From positions 1 to 64,000 of the forward strand of contig CAXXIY010000001.1 of NCBI GenBank assembly GCA_963675995.2: a stretch of DNA of 64,000 nt, read 5' to 3'. A program made the translations under genes and the position numbers. This stretch comes from JAAFHB01 sp963675995 (lineage in GTDB: Bacteria > Bacteroidota > Bacteroidia > Bacteroidales > Prolixibacteraceae). The notes under the pieces were generated by a model. That model was not told the origin of the DNA and ran no database searches. It saw nothing but the letters and a program-made list of their open reading frames with translations. Shown here in pieces: positions 26,955 to 36,313 of this stretch; the stretch's first letter is position 1, and every line of letters starts with the position of its first letter.

Positions 26955-28559
26955 TTATTTACATTCAAAATAAAGTAGTTGATCGATGCCGGCATTGAAT
27001 TCATAGGTTTTCCCCCCTTTGAAAAATTTTCCATCCGGTGTCTTCCATTTCCCTTTTGGCAGGGTTACTTTTCTGATAAAACCTTTCTCAAGCATTGGAG
27101 CTACCAATAGCTTACTGCCCAGCATAAATTCATCCACAATACGGTCAAATCCCTGACCGGGAAACTCAAATTCCAAACTTCGTATTATTGGAGCTCCGGT
27201 TTTTGCCGATTCACGGACCAATTGCATGATCAGGGGTGTAAATTTCAACCTTAATGCAACAGCTTTTCTGACTGCATCCAGGTGTGCGGGATCCAAAATC
27301 CTCCAGGGTGCTACAGAGAATTGCATCATGGGCATTAAAGCATGACACTGAGCCGAACGGACTACTATATCCTGATCAAGGATTGATTCGTCAAAAAAAG
27401 AGGTCCACATTCCGCCACCAATCATATCCGGGCACGAAAAGGTATAGCCACAAAGCCCTTCCAGAATCATGTTTGGGATTAATTTCTTCATATCGATCCA
27501 GGTGTGTTCCTTATCGAGCAGCCGTTGTGCCAGTGGTTGTCCACCCATTTTCCAACATGCCCGATATTCGTTTAACGGGAAACGAAGACCAAATTGGGCA
27601 AATAATTCGGATTGTTGATTAGGGGTAATATTTAGTTTGCTTATCCCATTTCCCGGATAAAAGTTCATGTCTCCTGCATCGAATTTAAAACCATCAATGC
27701 CATAATCTTTTACCAACCGATCCAACTGTTCGTTGAACCAATTTACGGCTGTAGGATTGGAAAAATCAAGTTCAGCTGATTGCCCGTTCCACCATTCAAC
27801 CATAAGAGGTTTGGACTGTGATAGCCACGTATCTGAAGCGGATTTTCTTTCGAGCAGGAAAGCTTTCAATTCTTTCAGCTTCTTATAAATTAACAACTGG
27901 TCAGCACTAACAAACGGACAAATCCATAACATCACTTTAAATCCCATCGCATGTAACTGATCAACCATCTCCCGGGGATTGGGAAACCTTCCCGGATGAA
28001 ACTTCCACAGGCCATAATCTTCCTGCCAGGTATCGTCAATCATCAAAACTCCGGGAGGCAAACCTGAATTGATGATCCCTTTTGCATATTTCAGAACATC
28101 AGCCTGATTCTGGTTGTAGGTGAGTTCAATCCAAGTATTGTATTGAGGACGTGCAAATAACAAGCTATCGGGGGTTTTGCCACTGGCCGGAAAATATTTT
28201 TGACGGACATAAGCCTGCACCTCAGCAAGGGTGCTGCCAGATTTCCCGGTCACCACCTGTTTGGAGGAGCCCGTAATGAAAATTTCATCCCCCTTAATCT
28301 CAAATTTGTAAGGTTGTTCGCTCCACACAAACTGCCCTTTGTTTGTAAGGATCAAGGGTTGTAACTGATTGGCCTTGTTATTGGCATAAAAATCCATGGA
28401 ATAATCGGCAGAAAAAGGCATTAACTGGCCGTCATTTATGACCCCTGCCCAAACCGTCTCTCCTTCCGAAAGGGTTATTTTCCTGTTTTCATTTTTTGTT
28501 TGCCCATTACTCCATATGGTTAATAGGATGAAGCAAATAATTGCACTGACTCTTTTCAT
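26955..28559 (-). CDS. glycoside hydrolase family 31-type protein
   Basis: 534 residues with a signal peptide (to about 19). An N-terminal beta domain (20-140) leads into a (beta/alpha)8 barrel with MIDDTWQEDYGLWKFHPGRF at 173-192 and the family nucleophile region GFKFDAGD (Asp294). A C-terminal sheet domain follows (FMLGSKLLVAPMLEKG, VTLPKGKWKTPDG). It is nearest in look to the MYORG/YihQ-like branch, which cleaves alpha-linked glucose, galactose or sulfoquinovose. The acid/base Asp is not obvious to me. It is 23 bp upstream of GH127 copy A in the same transcript. Confidence 0.87.
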   Translation of the reverse strand: MKRVSAIICFILLTIWSNGQTKNENRKITLSEGETVWAGVINDGQLMPFSADYSMDFYANNKANQLQPLILTNKGQFVWSEQPYKFEIKGDEIFITGSSKQVVTGKSGSTLAEVQAYVRQKYFPASGKTPDSLLFARPQYNTWIELTYNQNQADVLKYAKGIINSGLPPGVLMIDDTWQEDYGLWKFHPGRFPNPREMVDQLHAMGFKVMLWICPFVSADQLLIYKKLKELKAFLLERKSASDTWLSQSKPLMVEWWNGQSAELDFSNPTAVNWFNEQLDRLVKDYGIDGFKFDAGDMNFYPGNGISKLNITPNQQSELFAQFGLRFPLNEYRACWKMGGQPLAQRLLDKEHTWIDMKKLIPNMILEGLCGYTFSCPDMIGGGMWTSFFDESILDQDIVVRSAQCHALMPMMQFSVAPWRILDPAHLDAVRKAVALRLKFTPLIMQLVRESAKTGAPIIRSLEFEFPGQGFDRIVDEFMLGSKLLVAPMLEKGFIRKVTLPKGKWKTPDGKFFKGGKTYEFNAGIDQLLYFECK

Positions 28560-28672
28560 CTTTTTTGTATAAACAAATGGTTAATATTCTCTTACCAAGA
28601 AACCACCAGGTAGTTGTTTCAATATTATTTGCTTAGCTAATTCAATTGGTTAACTCGTTTTCGTTTCATCAG

Positions 28673-31009
28673 CTAAAATTTTTCAGTGCTCATCGAGGGG
28701 GGCAAACCGTTCGTTTTACTGCCCCAATTTTTGTTTGGTATATTTCCCATTTCAAATACCAGTTTTGCATTCCCGCTGAAAATATCCTCATGTCTCAACC
28801 AGTTTTTGGAATAGGTTATTCCGTTAAGGGTAACCGATTGGATATAAATATTTTCTTTCGAAACCCCGTTGGCCTTGATTGAAAGCGTACCATTTTTATG
28901 CTTCAACGACAGCTCCCTGAACAAGGGGGTTCCAATGAAATATATCCCATCGCCATGTGTAACCGGATAAAATCCCATTGCACTAAATACATACCAGGCC
29001 GACATTTGTCCTGTATCGTCATTGCCACAAAGTCCTTCAGTTGTGTTATGATAAAGATTCTGCATGACGATACTGACCCATTTCTGCGTTTTCCAAGGCT
29101 GCCCAACTGTATTAAACAAGTAAATAGTGTGGTGTCCGGGCTCGTTGGCATGGGCATACTGGCCAATCATTCCGGCAGGATTAAGGTCCGGAGAACCCTG
29201 GCCCCCATCATGTATTGCGGAACTCCGAATAAACAAAGAGTCCAACTGGGAGGCAAAAACATCATTTCCACCCATTAAAGTCGCCAGGCCATGGGCATCG
29301 TGCGGAACAAAAAATGTCCATTGGTAGGCAGTTCCTTCACAATAATCGTCGCCGGGGTGATAATGGTTCGTGAAAACGGGGTCAAACGGGGTTCGCCAGC
29401 TTCCATCAACATGTTTCGGACGTAAAAGTTTGGTTTGTCTATCGTAAAAGTTTTTATATCCACCGGCCCTCCTGATGTAAAAGTTGTAATCGGCTTGCTT
29501 TCCCAGCATTTTGGCCATTTGTGCAATACACCAATCACCGTAGTTGAACTCCAGTGATTTTGCGACCGAATTGATCTCTTTTTCACACGGAATATAACCG
29601 TAGCGTTTATAATTTAAAGCTCCTTTAAAAACACAATTTCCTTCAGAGAAGCCAAAAGTATCTACATTAGCCGATACCTTCATGGCTTCAAATAGTTGTT
29701 GCACATCAAAATCGCGAATTCCCTTTCGATATGCATCTGCAATTACCGGCATGGCAGGATAACCAATCATACAAAGATTTTCGACACCCGCACCTGTCCA
29801 CTGCGGAAGCTGTCCGCTATTCTTATAGTGTTCCAGAAATGTTTTCATTAAATCGTTCATTACATCCGGACGGAGAATGGTTATCATCGGATTTTGCGCC
29901 CTGAATGTGTCCCAAAGGCCTAAAGCCCCGGCAAAATACCTGAAATTGCCTGGATGAACTTTATGGTCGGAGCTTCGGAATTCACCGGTTACATCAGAAT
30001 ATAGCATGGGATAGAACAGGGTGCGGTACAAAAACGTGTAAAACATCACTTTTTTTGATGAATCTTCCTGATTGATTTGAAAGGCACCCAACTCTTTGTT
30101 CCACGCTTGTTGTGCTTTATTTTTTATCAGATCAAAATCCCAGGTTTTTACTTCAGCCTGCAGGTTTTTCATTGCTCCGTCCATACTTACCGGCGAAATA
30201 CCAACTCGTGCAACAAGTGGTTTCCCATCATTATTCTCAAACTGCAAAACAAGCCTCAAATCCCTTCCTGAAATCTCCTTCAGGTTATGCCTTAATTGTT
30301 TGTTTTCATAAATCTGAACAATTGTAAATGCTTTGGAAAATTGGGCATAAAAATTTACGTTGACTCCATTGAGCCACCCGTCAGAAATGCGGTATCCTTT
30401 AATCGTATAATTATCAATAATTTCGACATGCGAAACCCTTACAGTATCGTAATTATACACCGGACAAACAGTGCAGCCGCTGTTATGTCCATACTTTAAA
30501 TCGACAATTAATTGCTGTGGCTTGCCCTTGGGATAAATGTACCGATGCACCCCACACCGTTCGGTAGCCGAAAGTTCAGCATCAATATCCGAATCAAGCA
30601 GTTTTACCTTATAATATCCAGGTTCAGCGGTCTCCTTTTGATGCGAATACGGACTGGAAACCTTTTCCGGAAATGGAGTTCGTCCGATCCAGGAAGGATC
30701 TGATACCGGGAAAAACATGATATCTTTAAAATCGTTACATCCGCCACCCGACATGTGGGTCTGGCTGAATCCTATAATTTCCCGTGCTGAATATTTATAC
30801 CCTGAATTGTTTAAATGGGTATCCGCACCAATCTGTACCATGCCAAAAGGAACAGAGGCTACTGGCAACAGATTGGCATCTCCTCCGGTTCCGATCATAC
30901 AGTTTACAAACGAGATAGGTTCCTTTTCTGCTTTCTGGCAAAAACCGTTTAATCCTATTATTAATGCACCCAGAACAAGAATATTCGAAGTGAAATTATT
31001 TGCACTCAT
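28673..31009 (-). CDS. GH92 alpha-mannosidase-like
   Basis: 778 residues with an exported N-terminus (hydrophobic segment about 8-24). GH92 enzymes are calcium-dependent, inverting exo-alpha-mannosidases. Marks: FVNCMIGTGGDANLLPVASVPFGMVQIGADT at 34-64 region (only key parts GTGG and PFGMVQ matter), ALGLWDTFRAQNPM near 362, the NEPGHH motif with Glu623, and GNDDTGQMSAWY with Asp664/Asp665. All residues expected for catalysis are present. It suggests that the target glycan carries alpha-mannose, or a sugar with similar configuration. Flanks of about 100 bp separate it from both neighbours. Confidence 0.93.
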   Translation of the reverse strand: MSANNFTSNILVLGALIIGLNGFCQKAEKEPISFVNCMIGTGGDANLLPVASVPFGMVQIGADTHLNNSGYKYSAREIIGFSQTHMSGGGCNDFKDIMFFPVSDPSWIGRTPFPEKVSSPYSHQKETAEPGYYKVKLLDSDIDAELSATERCGVHRYIYPKGKPQQLIVDLKYGHNSGCTVCPVYNYDTVRVSHVEIIDNYTIKGYRISDGWLNGVNVNFYAQFSKAFTIVQIYENKQLRHNLKEISGRDLRLVLQFENNDGKPLVARVGISPVSMDGAMKNLQAEVKTWDFDLIKNKAQQAWNKELGAFQINQEDSSKKVMFYTFLYRTLFYPMLYSDVTGEFRSSDHKVHPGNFRYFAGALGLWDTFRAQNPMITILRPDVMNDLMKTFLEHYKNSGQLPQWTGAGVENLCMIGYPAMPVIADAYRKGIRDFDVQQLFEAMKVSANVDTFGFSEGNCVFKGALNYKRYGYIPCEKEINSVAKSLEFNYGDWCIAQMAKMLGKQADYNFYIRRAGGYKNFYDRQTKLLRPKHVDGSWRTPFDPVFTNHYHPGDDYCEGTAYQWTFFVPHDAHGLATLMGGNDVFASQLDSLFIRSSAIHDGGQGSPDLNPAGMIGQYAHANEPGHHTIYLFNTVGQPWKTQKWVSIVMQNLYHNTTEGLCGNDDTGQMSAWYVFSAMGFYPVTHGDGIYFIGTPLFRELSLKHKNGTLSIKANGVSKENIYIQSVTLNGITYSKNWLRHEDIFSGNAKLVFEMGNIPNKNWGSKTNGLPPSMSTEKF

Positions 31010-31102
31010 CGGAGAATGATTTAATTTTTAGTTGCCTGATCATAGATTAATAAGATATATTTCAATCGTTTATATAGTCGCCAAGATTTAAGAACATCCA
31101 TA

Positions 31103-33694
31103 TTATCTGTTCATCAATTCATTACCTGTCATCCGGACTTCGACCTTTACACCCTGCTGAAGCTTGATCGTATACGGAATTCCCGGAAGAAGGTCAAAGC
31201 AATTGTCGCTAATATCCGATTCCCCATCAATGTCAAGACAAAGTCCCCAAACATAAACCGGAGAAGTGAGAATAGCCTTGTCGCCATCATATTTGATTGA
31301 AACCTGAGGTTTCTGTAAAATCAGGTCTTTAAACCTGGTTCGGAACAACCTGTGCTGGGAAATAACTGTTTCTTTATCTTTCAATACAGCAAATGCCCCA
31401 TGATTTTTGATTCCTGCCTTTTCGAAAGCAACCTTGTCGAACGAAGCAATTATTGTTGAGGTATTTGGAGGTAGTGTGACATTTATTAACTCGTTAACAG
31501 GATACTTTCCACTGGTTTCGAACAGGCCATACTGAAGTTTGCCTCTCCATGGTTGTTGCTTCTCATTCATTCCGTAGATGTTTATTTTATTCCCCTCCTC
31601 TGTCACCACAACACCAATTTGTTCAAATGCCCTTCGAACAGGATGATAAGCAAGTTTCTTACGGAGATAATAATCAACAATGGTCCATCCATGGGTTACT
31701 GGCCAGGAGTCGTTATACATCCAGAATATAGCGCTTGAACTGCTGTACATTCGCCTGTGATAATTGTTGATGTACTCCATTAATCCTTCAGCCTGAAGCA
31801 ATGCACTGGCAAAGGCATAATCATTGAAACTCATTTTTTTATAATCCATGCCGAGCCAATCTTCCACATATTTATAGGTTACACCTTTCTTGTCGCTCTT
31901 GAAATTCATTGAATTATCATGCAAATCCCATGAAAAGGATCGGACAAATTGGTCATTAGGGGGAAGGAACTGTCGTAATGTGGCAGGTGAACTGGCACCA
32001 AGAACCCCACCTTCGTTCGGGAAACGGTCCACATAATTCCGGTAAGCCCAAAAACTCGTGGAATCCTTTCCTAATGAAACGCCCCATGGATGCTGATCGC
32101 CAGTAATGGGGCTATTCGGAAATTCAAAATTTTCTGAATAGGGAGAACTTGGCCAATAAAAACGGTATGGATCTTCTTCTTTTATGATGACCGGCATGAG
32201 GTGGTGGTAGATAAGATAATCCGGAACTACTTTTCCGCTACTCGCGAAACCCCAATCCCATGTTCCCCATTCCAGCTCATTATTGCCACACCATACAATT
32301 AAAGAAGGATGATAAGCAAATTCACGGACTGCCCAGGTTACTTCCCTTTTTACATTATTATAAAAATCAACATTGTCACCTGGATATTTGGAACATGCGA
32401 ACAGAAAATCATGCCACACAACGAGTCCTTTTTCATCACATAACCGGAGCAACTCATTACCTGCAAAAAGACCTCCCCCCCAGATGCGAAGTATATTAAA
32501 ATTTGCATCAACGGCCATGTCAACCAGTTTTTCAAGCCGTTTACTGTCTGTATTGCTATAAATCATCTCAGCAGGTACCCAGTTGCCCCCTTTCATAAAA
32601 ACAGGACGGTTATTTACTTTTATGGTAAAATTACTTCCCTCAACCTGATGTTGAGACCTGTCAACCTCAATTTTCCGGAAACCAATTTTCCGGAAGTCTG
32701 AATCGATCACTTTCCCATCTTTTTTTACATCTACCCTTAGCGTATATAAATTGGGGGCGCCTTGTCCTGCGGGCCACCACAACTTTGGTCGGTTAACCTT
32801 CATCTTTAATTCATACGGATTAATCCCTTTTGATGCCACGATCTGCCCCGAAACCTGTTGACTCATTTCAACCAGGGTTGCTTCTACTGTAAGCCTGTTT
32901 TCATCCTTTGTTCCTTCAATGAATGTTCTTATTGTAATATCTGCAGACATCAGGTCATCGGTCAGCTTTATCCATGGCACTATATGATCTAATCTGGCTT
33001 CATCGCGCCAAATGAGAGAGACATCTCCGGTAATACCAACATTGATCAGCTGAGGATTCCAGTCCCACCCAAATTGGTACTGAGGTTTGCGCAACCAGTA
33101 CCGTTTATTAAGATGAACACTAATGGCCATATTATAATCATACAAATTTTTGTTTGCCACCTCATATAATCCACTTTCAATTGCAACTGTCAAAATATTA
33201 GTCCCTTTTTTAAGTTTCCCGGTAACATCAATCAAACATGGGATAAAAGCATTGTCATGTTTTCCTATTGGCTGGCCGTTCAGATAAATTTTTGCAGAAT
33301 AATCCAGCCTGTCAAATTTAAGCCAAACTGATTTGTTTAGAGCTTCGCCTGGAACATCGAACTGCTTGTAGTATTGCCAGTACTGACAACTTACCCACCG
33401 AGCCGACAAATAGTTTATGCCATAATTGAGATCGCCAATCATCCCTTTCTTTCGCATGGCCATGTTCAGGTCCATCGGGACATCAACATCCATGTACCTT
33501 GATGTGTCATTCAATGGATTATTGCTGCTATATGCTTCAACTCCATCTGATCCGTGAATACCATCATTCCAGGTTACTTTCCATTTACCCGACAAATTAA
33601 GCTGATTATGGAGCTGCCCATAAATTTCAGGGGAAATCAAGAGTCCAAACAAAACAAATCCAACCAACAGATGAATCATCTTTTTTCTACCCAT
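31103..33694 (-). CDS. GH2 family, beta-mannosidase-like, copy A
   Basis: 863 residues with a signal peptide (about 7-26). Order: sugar-binding domain (35-230), immunoglobulin-like domain (230-345), TIM barrel (345-680), and C-terminal beta domains. The acid/base pair is seen as WCGNNELEWG with Glu473; the likely nucleophile is Glu561 in FPNEGG, in place of the more usual SEFG. WWPAGQGAPNLYTL and RIWGGGLF are typical of the mannosidase branch of GH2. It probably cleaves beta-linked mannose or a related sugar. Gene 33748-36285 lies 53 bp upstream in the same operon. Confidence 0.88.
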   Translation of the reverse strand: MGRKKMIHLLVGFVLFGLLISPEIYGQLHNQLNLSGKWKVTWNDGIHGSDGVEAYSSNNPLNDTSRYMDVDVPMDLNMAMRKKGMIGDLNYGINYLSARWVSCQYWQYYKQFDVPGEALNKSVWLKFDRLDYSAKIYLNGQPIGKHDNAFIPCLIDVTGKLKKGTNILTVAIESGLYEVANKNLYDYNMAISVHLNKRYWLRKPQYQFGWDWNPQLINVGITGDVSLIWRDEARLDHIVPWIKLTDDLMSADITIRTFIEGTKDENRLTVEATLVEMSQQVSGQIVASKGINPYELKMKVNRPKLWWPAGQGAPNLYTLRVDVKKDGKVIDSDFRKIGFRKIEVDRSQHQVEGSNFTIKVNNRPVFMKGGNWVPAEMIYSNTDSKRLEKLVDMAVDANFNILRIWGGGLFAGNELLRLCDEKGLVVWHDFLFACSKYPGDNVDFYNNVKREVTWAVREFAYHPSLIVWCGNNELEWGTWDWGFASSGKVVPDYLIYHHLMPVIIKEEDPYRFYWPSSPYSENFEFPNSPITGDQHPWGVSLGKDSTSFWAYRNYVDRFPNEGGVLGASSPATLRQFLPPNDQFVRSFSWDLHDNSMNFKSDKKGVTYKYVEDWLGMDYKKMSFNDYAFASALLQAEGLMEYINNYHRRMYSSSSAIFWMYNDSWPVTHGWTIVDYYLRKKLAYHPVRRAFEQIGVVVTEEGNKINIYGMNEKQQPWRGKLQYGLFETSGKYPVNELINVTLPPNTSTIIASFDKVAFEKAGIKNHGAFAVLKDKETVISQHRLFRTRFKDLILQKPQVSIKYDGDKAILTSPVYVWGLCLDIDGESDISDNCFDLLPGIPYTIKLQQGVKVEVRMTGNELMNR

Positions 33695-33747
33695 TTCAGT
33701 TCTTTTTAATTAATTATCCCTCGCCTTATAAACATAAGATTCAAGAA

Positions 33748-36285
33748 CTACCATGATACCACCAGGTTTCCGGTCACATTTTCAACGACAAAATGTTTCC
33801 CAGGTTTTCCCTCGCCTGCCTTAAATGCGACCTCTCCGGTTTTCCACGGATATTCAGCATTTACGTAGGCATGGAACGATTGAGCAGTCACATCATCCTC
33901 AGTATATATCCGAATCGTCCCTTTTTTTAATCCGGTAACCTGATAACGTTTTGTTATTCCGACCTGACCTGAATAGAGCTCTTTGCAAGAAACGATACCA
34001 CTGTTTTGCTCCACGAATATCCGGCACTCGCGATTCCATGCAGTTGGCATGATGTAAGTTGCGTTCCCGTTTTCAAGTTTCGTTTCAAGTCCAAGGAGCA
34101 ATGGCGCACCCTGAGTCATTTTATACCGTAGTTTGACGGTATTGCCCGGATGATAACCTGAAAAGATAAATGCATTATTCGAACGGGAGATGGTCAGCAC
34201 CGGATTTTTGACCGCGGGATCCTGCTTGTCTACCGAACAATCGAGACCAAATTCATGCAGCACATATCTTAACAGAAGAGGTCCCGTAAACCATTTCGAA
34301 GGATCGTCAGGGGTCAACAAGCGACCGCCATCAAAGCGGCATGAATTGGTTCCGCGCAGATAGACCACTTTCCCGCCATGCCACTCCGGATTGTTTCTTA
34401 CCCAGACGATGTCGCGTTTTACGCCGGCCTGATCTGCCTGTGCCAAAATTCTTGTATTGACATCTTTGGGATTATTCACCCTGGTAGCAATTCCTCCTGC
34501 CGAAAGGAGTGCCCGGTGATTAAGCTCTTTGGGATAAGCTATTTCGAGGATATCGGGCATGTAATCTGAAACTATTTTGAACTCTCCTTCGAGTGATATT
34601 TCGTTTTTAAGATTCAGAAAATCGGTAAATCGTATACCTGAATGATCAACGGGTCCAAAAACAATCAGTTTACCCCCGTTTTCGACAAACCGGATGAGGG
34701 CGGTTTCGAGTGCAGTACCAGCCTCCGGAGCGATTGTGATCAGGATGGATTCCTTGAAAAGTCCGGGCTTCTTCGCGATAACCGACTGAAAAGAGGTCGT
34801 GGAAATAACTGTATTCAGCGGCAGGCCATTATTGATTGCCTGGCGAATAAACCAGTCGCCATAATAAATTTCAGGCAAACGGTCTTTGAATTTGTGCGCC
34901 CATTCAAAGTATTCGTCAAATGGATAGACCCAAACCAATGGCCCGGGAGCGGTAGGCGAATCCATTCTGGCTTTCAGAATATGGGGAGTCACTTCGTTGG
35001 GAACCTGTACCGGCATATTTCCATAAGAATCATCGATGGTAAGGAAACTGAGATGGGTTGGAATTCCTATATTTCCGCTGGCATCAATGCGGCAAACCGA
35101 CATGGGCAGATAAATATCGTGCGGTTCGCGACCGTAACGGTCAAACCACGGGCTGTTGAGCCACCAGGGGTCATGCGTATAAAAGCGGAACGGGAAACGG
35201 TTGTCGGGCAACTCGGCCATGCGCGACATGTAACCGGCCATTTCTAATCCAAAATCTCCGTCAAGTGCAGCCCAGGGAGAGTTTGGTGGCGGAAGCATAT
35301 TAAATCTCCCTTTGTAGATATTTTTAAGGTCTACGGCATCACGCGCCAAATCGCTTCCTGCCGATAAATTGGTGCCACGTGTCCGAATTTCAAAATTGGG
35401 GCATTCTTTCCGGAACAGTTTCCAAAACTCCCCAATTTTTGCAGTCGCATCGCCTATTTTCTCCTGTTCGAAACTCTTCCCGTTAAAAATGGCGCCCGTA
35501 GCCGACCACCCTTCATAACCAAATCCAAAACCGTTGCTAAACCAGATGAAATCAAATCCCATATCGGTCAGTAAATGTTGACATTGCCGTCCGAAAAAAG
35601 TGCCGAAGGGGGTATCCGCATGGATCCCCCCGGGAAATCCAGCATACACATCGTTATCTGCATTCAAAACCGAATAACAGCTAACAAAAGTCTTGTGGCC
35701 CATTGCGTTCCCGCCCAAAATCTCTGTATGTTTTTTATATTTGAAGTCCGATCTGGCAAATTCGGGTCCCGGATCGAATGTTTCACCCACAAGGATCGTC
35801 TTTCCGGTAATTTTGCGACCTGCCTCCTTTAATGCCTCAACGATAAATTTAAGGTCTCCATATTGAAAGTCTGGCGGATTTTCCATGTAAAGGTAAGCCC
35901 TTTCATGAAGGGAAAGTTCCTTTGGACCCGAACCTACCTCATGGTCAGTATTTGGATTGCCCATGTATTTTGCCCATTCAAGTGGCTGATCCATTGTTCC
36001 TTTATAATCCAGAATTTCAGAGCCATCGCTGGTCCACAGCATCACCGAGACCGTGTCGGCTTGCCGGAGTAAGGCCGACCATTGCGTAAATACCTCACCG
36101 GCGACCTCCCTGATATAGGCTTTATCGTTCTTTTTGAACGGTTTAAGCGACATCTCGAGTGTGATATTATTAAACCGATTTTTCAGGAGAGCCGGATCTT
36201 TAACGGAGAGGTGGTTCTGAGCGAAGCTGGTTACTGTAAACAACCATAAAACCAACAATGGAACAATGGACAACTGTTTAATCAT
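33748..36285 (-). CDS. large exported protein of unrecognised family, candidate glycoside hydrolase
   Basis: 845 residues with a signal peptide (to about 22). I do not recognise a named family. The first ~470 residues look like an alpha/beta barrel, beginning with ITLEMSLKPFKKND (41-54), then TILVGETFDPGPEF with Glu168 at a strand end, FDFIWFSNGFGFGYEGW (244-260), ALDGDFGLEMAGYM (340-353), and FYTHDPWWLNSPW (368-380). Residues about 480-570 resemble a GATase-like/beta-galactosidase trimerisation domain (LIRFVENGGKLIVFGPVDHSG). About 600-845 looks like beta-sandwich. It sits between two GH2 genes (28 and 53 bp), which supports a role in glycan cleavage. Enzyme function is inferred from layout and context only. 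Confidence 0.7.
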   Translation of the reverse strand: MIKQLSIVPLLVLWLFTVTSFAQNHLSVKDPALLKNRFNNITLEMSLKPFKKNDKAYIREVAGEVFTQWSALLRQADTVSVMLWTSDGSEILDYKGTMDQPLEWAKYMGNPNTDHEVGSGPKELSLHERAYLYMENPPDFQYGDLKFIVEALKEAGRKITGKTILVGETFDPGPEFARSDFKYKKHTEILGGNAMGHKTFVSCYSVLNADNDVYAGFPGGIHADTPFGTFFGRQCQHLLTDMGFDFIWFSNGFGFGYEGWSATGAIFNGKSFEQEKIGDATAKIGEFWKLFRKECPNFEIRTRGTNLSAGSDLARDAVDLKNIYKGRFNMLPPPNSPWAALDGDFGLEMAGYMSRMAELPDNRFPFRFYTHDPWWLNSPWFDRYGREPHDIYLPMSVCRIDASGNIGIPTHLSFLTIDDSYGNMPVQVPNEVTPHILKARMDSPTAPGPLVWVYPFDEYFEWAHKFKDRLPEIYYGDWFIRQAINNGLPLNTVISTTSFQSVIAKKPGLFKESILITIAPEAGTALETALIRFVENGGKLIVFGPVDHSGIRFTDFLNLKNEISLEGEFKIVSDYMPDILEIAYPKELNHRALLSAGGIATRVNNPKDVNTRILAQADQAGVKRDIVWVRNNPEWHGGKVVYLRGTNSCRFDGGRLLTPDDPSKWFTGPLLLRYVLHEFGLDCSVDKQDPAVKNPVLTISRSNNAFIFSGYHPGNTVKLRYKMTQGAPLLLGLETKLENGNATYIMPTAWNRECRIFVEQNSGIVSCKELYSGQVGITKRYQVTGLKKGTIRIYTEDDVTAQSFHAYVNAEYPWKTGEVAFKAGEGKPGKHFVVENVTGNLVVSW

Positions 36286-36313
36286 TACACTTATTTGTTA
36301 GATACTAAAGATT

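Noticed and set aside
34642..35247. 201-residue open frame on the plus strand
   Set aside because: Antisense to the 845-residue protein gene; arises from codon composition and has no recognisable features.
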